A stretch of DNA of 64,000 nt from Oscillospiraceae bacterium (GCA_015065385.1 SVQK01000057.1:24780-88779), one strand, 5' to 3'. Shown: positions 16,353-25,462, numbered from the stretch's first letter. Numbers and translations: made by a program. Notes: a model not told the origin generated them from the sequence alone.

Positions 16353-17101
16353 GCGCACAGAACGCTTATTCATCGAAGGCGGCGCAGGATGAACGGCGGA
16401 GCTTTCTCGATCCCAGAACAAAGCTGGCGCTGACGGCGACGCTGGCCCTGTTTGTCCTCGGCAGCCTCGGCGGGGAGAGAATGGAGCCCGTGAAAACCGT
16501 CCTCTCCGCCCTGCCGTTTCTGCTGCTCCTCGTTGAACGCGAATGGAAACGGTTTTTCCGGGGATGCCTCATGCTCGGGATCGGGTACGGGCTGCTCGCC
16601 CTGATGCCGCATCTGCCCCGCGCTCTCGGCTTTTTCGCCCTGATGTGCGGCGGGATCCTGACCCGGTTCGTCGTGACGGTGGTGATGGGGGAATACCTCG
16701 TCGCCTCCACCTCCGTCAGCGAGTTCATCTCCGGGATGGAGAGGCTTAGAATGCCCGCCGCCGTCACGATCCCCATGTCCGTGATGTTCCGCCTGTTTCC
16801 GACCATCGGCGCGGAGTGGAAGTCGATCCGGCGGGCCATGGGGATGCGGGGGATCGCATTCGGCGGAGGCCGGGCCGGGGAGATGCTCGAATACCGGCTG
16901 GTCCCCATGATGACTTCCTCGGTCCGGATCGGGGAGGAGCTTTCGGCGTCCGCCCTGACCCGGGGGCTCGGCGGACCGGTAAAACGGACCAATATCTGCA
17001 AGATCGGCTTCCGCGCGCAGGACTGGATCCTCTTGGGCTTGTGTCTTGCGGTGTTCGCTCTCTGGATCCTCGGACTGTTCGGATTGGGGGTGAGCGTATG
17101 A
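16349..17101 (+). CDS. ecfT: Energy-coupling factor transmembrane protein EcfT
   Basis: A 250-residue protein starting at the ATG that overlaps the MptD stop. It has FLDPRTKLALT near residue 20, typical of CbiQ/EcfT, several helices, and the coupling-helix motifs SVSEFISGMERLRMP and RAMGMRG. It ties the S component to the ATPase. The stop overlaps the next start (ATGA). Confidence 0.9.
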   Translation: MSAQNAYSSKAAQDERRSFLDPRTKLALTATLALFVLGSLGGERMEPVKTVLSALPFLLLLVEREWKRFFRGCLMLGIGYGLLALMPHLPRALGFFALMCGGILTRFVVTVVMGEYLVASTSVSEFISGMERLRMPAAVTIPMSVMFRLFPTIGAEWKSIRRAMGMRGIAFGGGRAGEMLEYRLVPMMTSSVRIGEELSASALTRGLGGPVKRTNICKIGFRAQDWILLGLCLAVFALWILGLFGLGVSV

Positions 17102-18588
17102 TCGAACTGAAAAAAGTGAGCTTCCGGTACGGCTCCGACTCTGGATCCGAATCCGGATCGGAGGACGGGAGAGCGCAGAAGGAAGCCTCTCTCACGGATG
17201 TCAGCCTTTCGGTGCGGGACGGGGAATTCATCCTTCTCACCGGCCCCTCAGGATGCGGGAAAACCACCGTCCTGCGCCTTATCAACGGTCTGATCCCGCA
17301 GTTTTATCCGGGAGAGGTGACGGGGGAGATCCGCATCGACGGAGAGAACACGGCGGGGCGGGAGCTGTACGATCTCGCTCCGGCCGTCGGAACGGTGTTC
17401 CAGAATCCCCGGACGCAGTTTTACAACGTGGACACGACCGGTGAGCTGGCCTTCGGATGCGAAAACCGCGGTATGCCGGAGGAGGAGATCTATTCCCGTA
17501 TCGATGCGACGGTCTCCCGGTTCCGGATCGAATCTTTGATGGATCGGAGCATTTTCAGGCTCTCCGACGGGGAAAAGCAGAAGATCGCCTGCGCTTCGGT
17601 GGACGTGTCCGGCCCCGGGATCATTCTGCTCGACGAGCCCTCCGCCAACCTCGACCACGGCGCGACACTCGCCCTCCGGGAAATGATCCTCCGCTGGCGG
17701 GCCGAGGGAAAGACGATCGTCGCCGCGGAGCACCGGATCGCGTACCTCTGGGATCTGATCGACCGGGCAGTGATCCTCAGAGACGGGCGGATCGTAAAAG
17801 AACTGTCCGGCGCCGAGTGTGACGGGATCACGGAGGGGGAGCTCACAGCGCTGGGCCTGCGTTCCCGAACGATGGAGGATCCGGCGGACATCCCGCTGCC
17901 CTCCTTCCGGGACGGGGACGAGCCGATCCTGCTCCGGGACCTGCGCTTCGCTTATCCGGGGACGAAAAAGGCCGTCGTGGGAATCCGGGAGATGAAGCTC
18001 GCGGCGGGGGAGATCACGGCAGTCGTCGGACAGAACGGCGCGGGAAAGACCACCTTTCTGAACTGTCTCTGCGGACTGGAAGGACGGTGCGGCGGAACGC
18101 TGGAAATGAAGGGGAAACGGTACGACCGGCGGGCGCGTCGGAAGCTCTGCTTCATGGTGATGCAGGACACGGGGAATCAGCTCTTCACGGAAAGCGCGCT
18201 CGACGAGGTGCTCATCAGCCTGCCGAAGGAGGAGCCCGAACCGGAGAAACGCGCAAAGGAGCTTTTAGCCCTGCTCGATCTCGGGGATTTTGCCCCTCGC
18301 CATCCCCAGAGCCTGTCGGGCGGACAGAAGCAGCGGCTTGCCATCGCCTGCGCTCTGGCGTCGGGGCGGAAGATCCTTCTCTTCGACGAGCCGACAAGCG
18401 GTCTGGATCACGGGCACATGAAGGAGACCGCCGCCTTGTTTGAAAAGCTCCGGAACATGGGAACCACCCTCCTCGTCGTCACCCATGACAGCGAACTGAT
18501 CCGCGCCTGCTGTACGAGGAAGACCGTCGTCAGCAAATACGAACCGGGCGCAGGATATCCGGGAGACGGACGGCGGGGCAAAGGATGA
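17098..18588 (+). CDS. ecfA: Energy-coupling factor ATPase with two NBDs
   Basis: A 496-residue tandem ATPase. NBD1 has GPSGCGKTT (about 50), signature RLSDGEKQKIACASV and ILLDEPSANLD. NBD2 has GQNGAGKTT (about 310), signature LSGGQKQRLAIACAL and LLFDEPTSGLD. The first signature is the LSDG form found in many EcfA1-like halves. An acidic serine-glycine insert (SDSGSESGSEDG) sits in the first strand region at residues 13-26. One chain does the work of the EcfA1-EcfA2 pair. Confidence 0.92.
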   Translation: MIELKKVSFRYGSDSGSESGSEDGRAQKEASLTDVSLSVRDGEFILLTGPSGCGKTTVLRLINGLIPQFYPGEVTGEIRIDGENTAGRELYDLAPAVGTVFQNPRTQFYNVDTTGELAFGCENRGMPEEEIYSRIDATVSRFRIESLMDRSIFRLSDGEKQKIACASVDVSGPGIILLDEPSANLDHGATLALREMILRWRAEGKTIVAAEHRIAYLWDLIDRAVILRDGRIVKELSGAECDGITEGELTALGLRSRTMEDPADIPLPSFRDGDEPILLRDLRFAYPGTKKAVVGIREMKLAAGEITAVVGQNGAGKTTFLNCLCGLEGRCGGTLEMKGKRYDRRARRKLCFMVMQDTGNQLFTESALDEVLISLPKEEPEPEKRAKELLALLDLGDFAPRHPQSLSGGQKQRLAIACALASGRKILLFDEPTSGLDHGHMKETAALFEKLRNMGTTLLVVTHDSELIRACCTRKTVVSKYEPGAGYPGDGRRGKG

Positions 18589-18600
18589 GAAGAGCGTAAG

Positions 18601-18732
18601 ATGGTGCCGATCATCGGCAATCTCCACTTTCTGCTCCTGATGCTTCTGCTTATGATCCCCATGGCCAATCTCGGTATGTGTGTTGCGGAGAAAACGATGA
18701 AAAAGCAGTCGGCACTTTTAGGAGAATTGTGA
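18601..18732 (+). CDS. Small membrane peptide or gene stub, 43 residues
   Basis: ATG at 18601, 12 bp after the EcfA stop, gives one or two hydrophobic segments (NLHFLLLMLLLMIPMANLGMC) and a polar tail VAEKTMKKQSALLGEL. The ribosome site is weak. It could be a real small membrane protein or the end of a lost membrane gene. No family recognised. Confidence 0.35.
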   Translation: MVPIIGNLHFLLLMLLLMIPMANLGMCVAEKTMKKQSALLGEL

Positions 18733-18764
18733 GACAGGCACACTGATCGAACACTGAGGGCAGT

Positions 18765-18890
18765 ATGAATACGATCGGAATCAACCACAATCTGGATCGG
18801 ACAAGGATCAAAAATCTCCTGAGCATCGGTCTGTTTGCCTCGATCCTCACGGGGATCGGCGACTTCCTGCTCGGTTATGCGGAGCAGCTT
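18765..18890 (+). pseudogene. N-terminal stub of a DUF6796-like membrane protein
   Basis: About 40 codons, with LLSIGLFASILTGIGDFLLGYAE matching the start of the intact paralogue at 53774 (LKIGLFGAVLTLIGDLLIGAA) and of 60433. After that the frame has no resemblance to the family. It is a third, broken copy of that family. Confidence 0.6.
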
Positions 18891-18996
18891 CCGGCAGCCA
18901 CCATATCAGAAAATGGTACAGAAGATTCACCATCCTCCATAATCCTTTTTCAGCAGCGCTGGAAGAATCTCGCCGCAGTTCTTTCCCGCAGACGTC

Positions 18997-19908
18997 TCAC
19001 ACAACCCCGTTCACCGTCAGCCCCGCGAGAAACGCGAAGAGCATCACGAACGCGAGATAGAGCAGAAACCGCTTCACGCCGAAGACGATTTTCAGGGCGC
19101 CGAGGTTGGTGATCTTCGTAGCCGGGCCGGTGATCATGAAGGCAGCCGCGGAGCCGAGGCTCATTCCGTCCGCAAGCCACCCCTGGATCAAGGGGATCGT
19201 TCCGCCGCCGCAGGCATAAAGGGGCACGCCGACCGTCGCAGCCATGAGCACGCCCCACGCCTCGTTCCCGCCGAAGACCTTCGTCATAAGCGTCTCGGGT
19301 ACATATCGCTGAAATAAAGCCGAGAGCGCGACGCCCAAGAGAAACATGGGTCCGGTCGCTTTGATATTCCTTCCGATGTTTTTCGAGAGACGGATCAGGA
19401 CGTTCGGATGCGTGTCCCGGGACTTCGGCTCGTCAAATCCGGTGAAATCGAAGAAATCCCGGTCCCGGTAAAAGAAGCGCACCAAAAGCCCAGCCGCGAT
19501 CCCGCACAGAAAGCAGGAGACGATCCGCACGGTCAGCGCCGCCGGGCCGAGCGCCGCCGAGTAGACGATCAGCTGAGGATTGAGCAGAATCGACGTCATC
19601 ATGAACGCCGCAAGCCAGTCGTCCCGCAGCCCGCTTCTTGAAACCGACGCCGCGAGAGGGATCGTCCCGTACATGCAGAGGGGGGACGCGATCCCGAGAA
19701 GGGAGGCCGGAACCAGACCGAGGATCCCGAACCGCGACCCGCTCATCTTCCGCAGCAGCCCGTGGATCTTGTCTTTCAGAAAGACCGACACGCAGGACCC
19801 GAGCGCGATCCCGAGGACCCAGTAGAGAAAGATCTGCCTCAGCTGCAAATCAAAGTAGTACCACAGGTACACGGCCTCCCGGCGCAGAACGGCAAAAATC
19901 TCACTCAT
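18997..19908 (-). CDS. Permease of the YraQ/ArsP (UPF0718) family
   Basis: A 303-residue protein of about eight helices. Two internal repeats carry the family motif: SPLCMYGTIPLAASV (about 75) and VGVPLYACGGGTIPLIQGW (about 235), each with a cysteine in a Gly/Pro-rich re-entrant-like segment. Members such as ArsP export trivalent organoarsenicals; others are uncharacterised. It is the last gene of the redox operon and overlaps the DUF362 lipoprotein gene by 8 bp, which suggests the two work together. Confidence 0.85.
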   Translation of the reverse strand: MSEIFAVLRREAVYLWYYFDLQLRQIFLYWVLGIALGSCVSVFLKDKIHGLLRKMSGSRFGILGLVPASLLGIASPLCMYGTIPLAASVSRSGLRDDWLAAFMMTSILLNPQLIVYSAALGPAALTVRIVSCFLCGIAAGLLVRFFYRDRDFFDFTGFDEPKSRDTHPNVLIRLSKNIGRNIKATGPMFLLGVALSALFQRYVPETLMTKVFGGNEAWGVLMAATVGVPLYACGGGTIPLIQGWLADGMSLGSAAAFMITGPATKITNLGALKIVFGVKRFLLYLAFVMLFAFLAGLTVNGVV

Positions 19909-20962
19909 CGATGTTCAAAAGACGGTAGGTCCGCGAGCCGAGGCCGATCTCCTCCGCGTGCTCCAGCGTGTGAAGGCCGTTCTGCCGCTCGATCCGCTTG
20001 ACAAGCGACGCGCTGTCCGGGGCCTGATACACCAGATCGATGCACGCCTGATCGAGAGCGACGGGGTCGGCGGACGCTAAAATCCCGATGTCGTGCATGT
20101 CCGGCTCGGCGGGGTTGCCGTCGCAGTCGCAGTCCACGGAGAGGCGGTTCATCACGTTGATATAGACGATGTGCTCCGCACCGACGTGATCCCGCACGCC
20201 CGTCACCATCTCCCCGAGGGCTTCGAGCCACGCGTCCTGATCGCCGTACCAGATGCTCCCCTTGGTTTTTGTCCCGGCGGTGTGGACGTAGACCTTCCCG
20301 GAGGGCGAAGACATGCCGATCGCCACGTTCTTGATCGCTCCGCCGAAGCCCGCCATGGCGTGTCCCTTGAAGTGGGAGAGGATGAGCCAGTCCGTGTAGT
20401 TCTCCGCGTGACTGCCGACGATGGAGCGGGTCAGGCGTGTTCCTCCCGTCACGGGCCACTCGACCTCGCCCTCCTCGTCCAGAAGATCAAAGTCCGCGAT
20501 GTCAAAAAAACCGTGATCTGCCGCGACTTGTCTGTGCATGGCGGAGCTGGCGCGGGATCCGCCGTAGGCCGTGTTGCACTCGACGATGGTTCCGTCCACC
20601 TTCCGGACCAGATCCCCGATCAGTTCCGGGCGGAGGTAGTTGCTGGCGGGCGGCTCTCCGGTGGAAATCTTCACGGCGACCTTGCCGGAAGGTTCCCATC
20701 CGAGCTGCTCATAGATCCGCACAAGACCTTCCGCGGATATGTCGGAGGTGAAATAGACGACGGGGGCGTCTTCGCTGTCCGTCTCATTGGTCTGCTGCCC
20801 AGAAGTCTGCGAAGAGGCTTCCTGCCCCTGTACCGCGGACGGGTTCGACGCGTTCCCGGTCTCGTTGTCCGATACGGTTCCTGTCGTTTTTCCCGCGCAT
20901 CCGGCGAGGACCAGCGCGAGGCCGAGGGTCAGCATCCGTGCGAAGCGGTTGGTCTTTTTCAT
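19901..20962 (-). CDS. DUF362-domain lipoprotein
   Basis: I start at MKKTNRFARML (20962); 353 residues. The signal peptide ends in the lipobox LVLAGC, and a Ser/Glu/Thr-rich linker runs to about residue 60. The DUF362 core follows: VKISTGEPPASNYLRPELIGDLV, SHFKGHAMAGFGGAIKNVAIGM and DIGILASADPVALDQACIDLVY. DUF362 proteins are often iron-sulfur associated and act in electron transfer or maturation, but this one is extracellular and no ferredoxin CxxCxxC motif is visible. Its role is unknown. Confidence 0.85.
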   Translation of the reverse strand: MKKTNRFARMLTLGLALVLAGCAGKTTGTVSDNETGNASNPSAVQGQEASSQTSGQQTNETDSEDAPVVYFTSDISAEGLVRIYEQLGWEPSGKVAVKISTGEPPASNYLRPELIGDLVRKVDGTIVECNTAYGGSRASSAMHRQVAADHGFFDIADFDLLDEEGEVEWPVTGGTRLTRSIVGSHAENYTDWLILSHFKGHAMAGFGGAIKNVAIGMSSPSGKVYVHTAGTKTKGSIWYGDQDAWLEALGEMVTGVRDHVGAEHIVYINVMNRLSVDCDCDGNPAEPDMHDIGILASADPVALDQACIDLVYQAPDSASLVKRIERQNGLHTLEHAEEIGLGSRTYRLLNIDE

Positions 20963-20969
20963 TTTGTCC

Positions 20970-21698
20970 TCACTTTTTCTCAGTGTCGTTTTGATCCTTC
21001 GGAACAGCCGTGTTGTGCGGCTGTTTTTGTTTCTTCCCATCCTTTTTGCCCCCCTTCGTGAGCGACGCGCAGCAGGTCCCGAGGAAGGCGAAGGCAAGGA
21101 GCATCGTGAAATTCTCCGCGCTGACCGCCGGGGCGGATTTGCCGTAGTCGAAGAACGCGAAGGGCGAGCGGAAGAAGAGATAGCCCGGGATCCCGTTCTT
21201 CAAAAACAGCATGAATCCGAAACCCGCGATCAGGGCGAAGACTGCCGAGAGGATCGCTTTCACCGTTTTGTTCAGCTTCCATCCTGCGGTTATTGCCGGG
21301 ACGTGCAGTCCGAGGTGGAACCCCATGAGCACGAACGACCAGTAGGACATGGAGAGATGGAACCGCCTCGCAAACGACACGGGCAGGATCCCGTAGAGGA
21401 ACGGCACCGCCTTCGAACTCATCGACATGCCGCAGACCGCTGTCAGGACGATGGAAACGAACAGAAGCGCGTTCACCGCCGTCGAGACGGTCCGGTACGC
21501 GCCGTACTTCCCCTTGAAGAGGGACGCGGACCACTTGCGGTTGAGGATGTGATGGACGATCAGAAGGACCGTCATCCCGATCCCGCACCACTCGTGGAGG
21601 GTTTCGCTCGTGACCTGATACGCCATGAGGCAGAGAAGAAGGACGGTCATGCACACATCGACCGCCTTTTTTACGATCCTCATCCGGTTTGTCCGCAT
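20970..21698 (-). CDS. DUF4405-type cytochrome b561-like membrane protein
   Basis: A 242-residue protein of five to six helices. Histidines lie in membrane positions typical of b-type heme ligation: ETLHEWCGIGMTVLLIVHHIL (about 32-52), RRFHLSMSYWSFVLMGFHLGLH (about 112-133). The tail is Lys-rich (KKDGKKQKQ). Such proteins shuttle electrons in the membrane. In this operon it could feed the flavodoxin and DUF362 lipoproteins on the outside. It lies 7 bp before the DUF362 gene. Confidence 0.8.
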   Translation of the reverse strand: MRTNRMRIVKKAVDVCMTVLLLCLMAYQVTSETLHEWCGIGMTVLLIVHHILNRKWSASLFKGKYGAYRTVSTAVNALLFVSIVLTAVCGMSMSSKAVPFLYGILPVSFARRFHLSMSYWSFVLMGFHLGLHVPAITAGWKLNKTVKAILSAVFALIAGFGFMLFLKNGIPGYLFFRSPFAFFDYGKSAPAVSAENFTMLLAFAFLGTCCASLTKGGKKDGKKQKQPHNTAVPKDQNDTEKK

Positions 21699-21724
21699 TG
21701 TTCCGTCTTCCTCTTATTCCATAT

Positions 21725-22405
21725 TCAGTTCAGTCCTTCGATCCACGACCGGAGATCGGCTTCCGACACGCTCCCCGAAAACCGCTTGCCGTCCAGCCAG
21801 TTCCCGCTTCCGGCGCGCTCGGCGAGGTTCTGCCCGCTCCGGCCGATGCCGCTGGACGCAGAGGTGCAGAAGGGGATCACGGTGATACCGTCAAAGTCAC
21901 AGCTCTCGACGAAGGTGTCCATGATCCGCGGTTCCTCGCCCCACCAGATGGGGAAGCCGACGTAGATCTTCGTGTATCCGTCGAGATCCACGGGATCGCT
22001 TCCGATCGCCGGGCGGGCGTTTTTGTCGTTCTGCTCCTTCGTGGACCGGCTGCTCGAATCGTTCCAGTTGAGGTCCGCCGAGGAGTAGGGCTCCGCCGCC
22101 GTGATCTCATAGAGATCCGCTCCCTCGATGGCCGCGATCTTTTCGGCGACGCCTTCGGTCGTTCCGGTGGCGGAGAAATAGGCGACGAGGATGGAGCCGG
22201 ATTGTGCCGTGTCATCGTTGTCACCGGCAGGTTCGCCCGCAGCTTCTCCCGCAGGTTCCTCCCCGGTCCCCGCCGTGTTCACCGGACTGCCCGCCGACTG
22301 TGCAGCAGGTTCGGAATCCGAGGTTCCGCAGGCGGTGAGGCCGGGTAAGAGAAGCAGGGCGGCCAGCGTCAAAAGGGCGATGGATCTGAGGATTCTGTTT
22401 TTCAT
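21725..22405 (-). CDS. Flavodoxin-like lipoprotein
   Basis: A 226-residue lipoprotein. The signal sequence carries a lipobox (LLPGLTAC), followed by a Gly/Glu/Pro-rich spacer to about residue 70 and a flavodoxin domain with an FMN phosphate loop VAYFSATGTTEGVAEKIA (about 75) and FPIWWGEEPRIMDTF, which contacts the flavin ring. It would be an FMN electron carrier tethered outside the membrane. A similar lipoprotein is encoded at 25796. Confidence 0.9.
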   Translation of the reverse strand: MKNRILRSIALLTLAALLLLPGLTACGTSDSEPAAQSAGSPVNTAGTGEEPAGEAAGEPAGDNDDTAQSGSILVAYFSATGTTEGVAEKIAAIEGADLYEITAAEPYSSADLNWNDSSSRSTKEQNDKNARPAIGSDPVDLDGYTKIYVGFPIWWGEEPRIMDTFVESCDFDGITVIPFCTSASSGIGRSGQNLAERAGSGNWLDGKRFSGSVSEADLRSWIEGLN

Positions 22406-22417
22406 TTTCGTTTTCCT

Positions 22418-23173
22418 TTATTTCAGTTTGCCGTAGTCTTCGCCGGACACAGCCTCGCGCCATTCCGTGCCGGTTTCCTCCCCGGCGACCTCGACGGCGA
22501 GGTGGGAGAACCATGAGTCAGGCGCGGCTCCGTGCCAGTGTTTGACCTCGGGCGGGATGTTCACCACGGTTCCGGGCGTCATTTCGACGGGTTCCCTGCC
22601 CCACTCCTGATAATAGCCCCGGCCGCCTACGCAGATCAGCATCTGTCCGCCGCCGCTCTTCGCGTGGTGGATGTGCCAGTTGTTGCGGCATCCGGGCTCG
22701 AAGGTCACGTTAAAGACCGGGACCTGCTCCGTCGACACGGGCGCGAGGTAGCTCTGCCCGACGAAGAACTGCCCATACGGATTCGGCTCGCCGATCGGGA
22801 AGAAGATCGTGTTCTGATAACGGTCTTTCTCCGTCATCGCGGGTACCTCCTCGTTCCAGACCTCCTTTGCCAGACGGAACACCGCCCAGCCCTTCGGCCA
22901 GCCGACATACATCGTCGCATGGGTGATGATCGCGGCGATCTCCTCCTTTGTCACGCCGTGGGTCTTCGCGTTCTGCAGATGGTAGGCGAGCGAGGAGTCC
23001 GTGATCCCGGACGCCATCAGCGACACCACCGTGACGATGCACTTTGTCTTCACGTCGATGGCTTCTTCGTTCCACACCTCGCCGAAGAGCACGTCGTCGT
23101 TGAGGTGCGCGAACATCGGCGCGAAGTCTCCGAGCTGGGTTCTGCCCGCTGTCTGTACGATCTTTTCTTTCAT
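22418..23173 (-). CDS. Carboxymuconolactone decarboxylase-like domain fused to cupin
   Basis: A 251-residue fusion. The N-terminal CMD/AhpD-like part is about 1-110 (LGDFAPMFAHLNDDVLFGEVW, TITHATMYVGWPKGWAVF region) but lacks the AhpD CxxC. The C-terminal cupin is about 125-235, with metal ligands in the first motif (WHIHHAKSGGGQMLICVGGRGYY) and VKHWHGAAPDSWFSHL. Such fusions are common in Clostridia beside aldo/keto reductases and flavodoxins. The exact reaction is not known. Overlap with the next gene start is 4 bp. Confidence 0.88.
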   Translation of the reverse strand: MKEKIVQTAGRTQLGDFAPMFAHLNDDVLFGEVWNEEAIDVKTKCIVTVVSLMASGITDSSLAYHLQNAKTHGVTKEEIAAIITHATMYVGWPKGWAVFRLAKEVWNEEVPAMTEKDRYQNTIFFPIGEPNPYGQFFVGQSYLAPVSTEQVPVFNVTFEPGCRNNWHIHHAKSGGGQMLICVGGRGYYQEWGREPVEMTPGTVVNIPPEVKHWHGAAPDSWFSHLAVEVAGEETGTEWREAVSGEDYGKLK

Positions 23174-24222
23174 TTTCCTTCTCCGATCTTCTGACCCCCG
23201 GTGGACCAGACGTGTTTTTCCTTTGCCGCCGCGGGTTTATTCTGCGCCATGACGCCCGCCAGCGAGTGCGGCACATAGGGCTCTTCCAGATAACGGATTT
23301 CCTCCGGCGTCAGCGTGAGGTCCGCCGCCTTCGCCGCGCCTTCGATGTGGTGCAGCTTCGTCGCGCCGACCACGGGCGAGGTGACCTTTGTCAGCAGCCA
23401 GGCGAGGGAGATCTCCGTCATGCTCACGCCGTGCTTTTCCGCAAGCTCCGCGACCCGGGCGATGATCACATTGTCCTGTTCTGCCGTGGCGTCGTACTTG
23501 AACTTCGCGTAGGCGTCCTCCTCGGCGCGCTTTGTACCGCCCTCCCCGGGGAGTCTCGACAGCCTGCCGGAGGCCAGGGCGCTGTACGGCGTGAGCGCGA
23601 TGTTTTCCTCGTCACAGTAGGGAACCATTTCCCGCTCCTCCTCGCGGAAGATCAGGTTGTAGTGCCCCTGCACGGAGACGAACTGTGCCCAGCCTTCCTT
23701 TTCGGCAAGCGCGTTGGCCTTCGCGATCTGCCAGGCGAAGCAGTTGGAAATGCCGATGGCCCGGGCCTTGCCCGCCTTCACGACGCGGTTCAGGCCGTCC
23801 ATGATCTCCTCGACCGGCGTCTGCCAGTCCCACATGTGATAGATGTACAGGTCCACATAGTCCATTCCGAGGTTTCTGAGGCTCGTGTCGATCATGTTCC
23901 CGATGTGCTGCTGACCGCTGACGCCGCCCGCGATCTCCTCCTGCGTCCGCGGAAGGAACTTCGTGGCGACGACCACCTCGTCGCGCTTCGCAAAGTCCCG
24001 CAGGGCCCGGCCCACATACTGCTCGCTGGTGCCGCTCTGATACGCGATGGCGGTATCGTAGAAATTGACGCCGAGCTCCAGCCCGCGCCGGATGATCTCC
24101 CGCGAATGCTCCTCGTCGAGGGTCCAGCTGTGCTGCCCCCGTCCGGAATCGCCGAATCCCATGCATCCCATGCAGATGCGGGACACGATCAGGTCGGAAT
24201 TGCCGAGCTTTGTGTATTTCAT
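23170..24222 (-). CDS. Aldo/keto reductase
   Basis: A 350-residue NADPH-dependent oxidoreductase with an (alpha/beta)8 barrel. The catalytic tetrad is visible as D in VNFYDTAIAY (about 55), Y at AIAYQSGTSE, K in VVATKFLPR (about 88) and H in DLYIYHMWDW (about 129). The C-terminal cofactor part is SPVVGATKLHHIEGAAKA. It reduces carbonyls; the substrate is unknown. It overlaps its neighbours on both sides and is the central enzyme of the redox operon. Confidence 0.93.
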   Translation of the reverse strand: MKYTKLGNSDLIVSRICMGCMGFGDSGRGQHSWTLDEEHSREIIRRGLELGVNFYDTAIAYQSGTSEQYVGRALRDFAKRDEVVVATKFLPRTQEEIAGGVSGQQHIGNMIDTSLRNLGMDYVDLYIYHMWDWQTPVEEIMDGLNRVVKAGKARAIGISNCFAWQIAKANALAEKEGWAQFVSVQGHYNLIFREEEREMVPYCDEENIALTPYSALASGRLSRLPGEGGTKRAEEDAYAKFKYDATAEQDNVIIARVAELAEKHGVSMTEISLAWLLTKVTSPVVGATKLHHIEGAAKAADLTLTPEEIRYLEEPYVPHSLAGVMAQNKPAAAKEKHVWSTGGQKIGEGK

Positions 24223-24782
24223 TCCGCAGCCCCCTTCTGTGCGTTCATCTTCCCGCAGTCCCCAGCCTTATCCCCGGTCAGGAAGTATTCGTAGGTCGGG
24301 AACTCGAAGAGAACGGGCTTGAATGCGTGATAGTCGATCTTTCCCTTTTCGTTCAGCACAGCCTCGTCCGCGTAGGTCGCGGTGATTTTGCAGATGAAGT
24401 TGTCGAAGTGCTCGAGCTCGTAGTTGCCGTCCACGGAGCACTCGATGGAGACCTTCGCCTCGTCGATCAGCGGCGCGCCTCCCTCGCCCATGGTCCAGGC
24501 AAACGCTTCGGATTTGTCGGCCTTATGCCCCGAGACGGTTCCCATCCTGTCGGCCTCAGCCAGCCACGACGCGTCCACCACGTTCACGGAGAGCTTTCCA
24601 CCCTCCCGGATGCCCCGGTTGATGTAGTGCGCGCCGACCAGAGACACCATCAGATGGCTGTGGGCCATGATCCCGGCGTGCGCGGCGAGGGTCCAGGTGG
24701 GCTTGCCGTCGACCATCGCGCCGACGACGACCACCGGGCAGGGATAGAGCGCGAGGGCCGCGCCGATGTTTTTCTTGCTCAT
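24219..24782 (-). CDS. Flavin reductase family protein
   Basis: A 187-residue FMN-binding split-barrel protein. The visible parts are VVVGAMVDGKPTWTLAAHAGIMAHSHLMVSL (about 18-48), GGKLSVNVVDASWL and ETVSGHKADKSEAF-type loops. Members reduce flavin with NAD(P)H or carry bound FMN. It is the first enzyme gene of the operon behind the TetR gene. Confidence 0.9.
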   Translation of the reverse strand: MSKKNIGAALALYPCPVVVVGAMVDGKPTWTLAAHAGIMAHSHLMVSLVGAHYINRGIREGGKLSVNVVDASWLAEADRMGTVSGHKADKSEAFAWTMGEGGAPLIDEAKVSIECSVDGNYELEHFDNFICKITATYADEAVLNEKGKIDYHAFKPVLFEFPTYEYFLTGDKAGDCGKMNAQKGAAE

Positions 24783-24811
24783 TTTTCTGTATCTCCTATT
24801 ATGATTTATGA

Positions 24812-25438
24812 TTATGCATTTCCGAGCAGCCGGATCAGGCAGTTGTATGTGAGGTCATAGACGGTGGGATACGCGTAGTCCACGCCCGCCTCCCGCATCG
24901 CCGCCCTCTGCTTCTCCGTCACGGCGGCGTAGGGGTAGATGCCGAACATGAAGGGGAAGAAGAGATAGATAAAATTCTCGATGTCCTCCCCGGTCATTTC
25001 CGGGCGGAATTTCAAAAGCAGCGCCCGGACGAGCCGCATGGATCTGCCATAGGAGGATTTGAAGGCGGTGAGCATTTCCTGCCTGCTGTTCGCCTCCATG
25101 TCGTAGTTGTTCATGGACAGGAGTTTCAGAAGCTGTTCCCGCTTTGCGAGGGACTCGGCGACCGCGCGGGCCAGCTCTTCGGGGGAAAGTGCGTCGTGTC
25201 CCTCGAGGATCGCGGATAGATCCGCATTCCAGCGGTCGTATTCCCGGGCGAAGAGGGCGAGAAAGATCTCTTCCTTCGTCTCGAAATAGTTGTAGATCGT
25301 CGGCCGAGAAAAGGGGACCTCGTTCCCGATCTCCTTCAGGGTGATATCCTTGAAGCTCATGATCCCGTAGAGCTTTTCGCAGGCGTTCACGATCTCCTCG
25401 CGCCGCCCGGCGATCTGCTCGGGAGTGTTTTTGATCAT
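24812..25438 (-). CDS. TetR/AcrR family regulator of the redox operon
   Basis: A 208-residue regulator. Its helix-turn-helix is ITLKEIGNEVPFSRPTIYNYFETKEEIFLALF (about 31-62) and its C-terminal domain ends in VDYAYPTVYDLTYNCLIRLLG. It opens the operon running to 18997, 29 bp before the flavin reductase gene. Two copies of TGACA-N3-TGTCA lie in its promoter, so it probably represses its own operon. Confidence 0.92.
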   Translation of the reverse strand: MIKNTPEQIAGRREEIVNACEKLYGIMSFKDITLKEIGNEVPFSRPTIYNYFETKEEIFLALFAREYDRWNADLSAILEGHDALSPEELARAVAESLAKREQLLKLLSMNNYDMEANSRQEMLTAFKSSYGRSMRLVRALLLKFRPEMTGEDIENFIYLFFPFMFGIYPYAAVTEKQRAAMREAGVDYAYPTVYDLTYNCLIRLLGNA

Positions 25439-25462
25439 CGTTCAGCCTCCGTGCAATGATGT

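Noticed and set aside
20787..21965. 392-residue plus-strand frame
   Set aside because: It lies opposite the DUF4405-like and flavodoxin genes and is His/Arg/Glu-rich text without homology.
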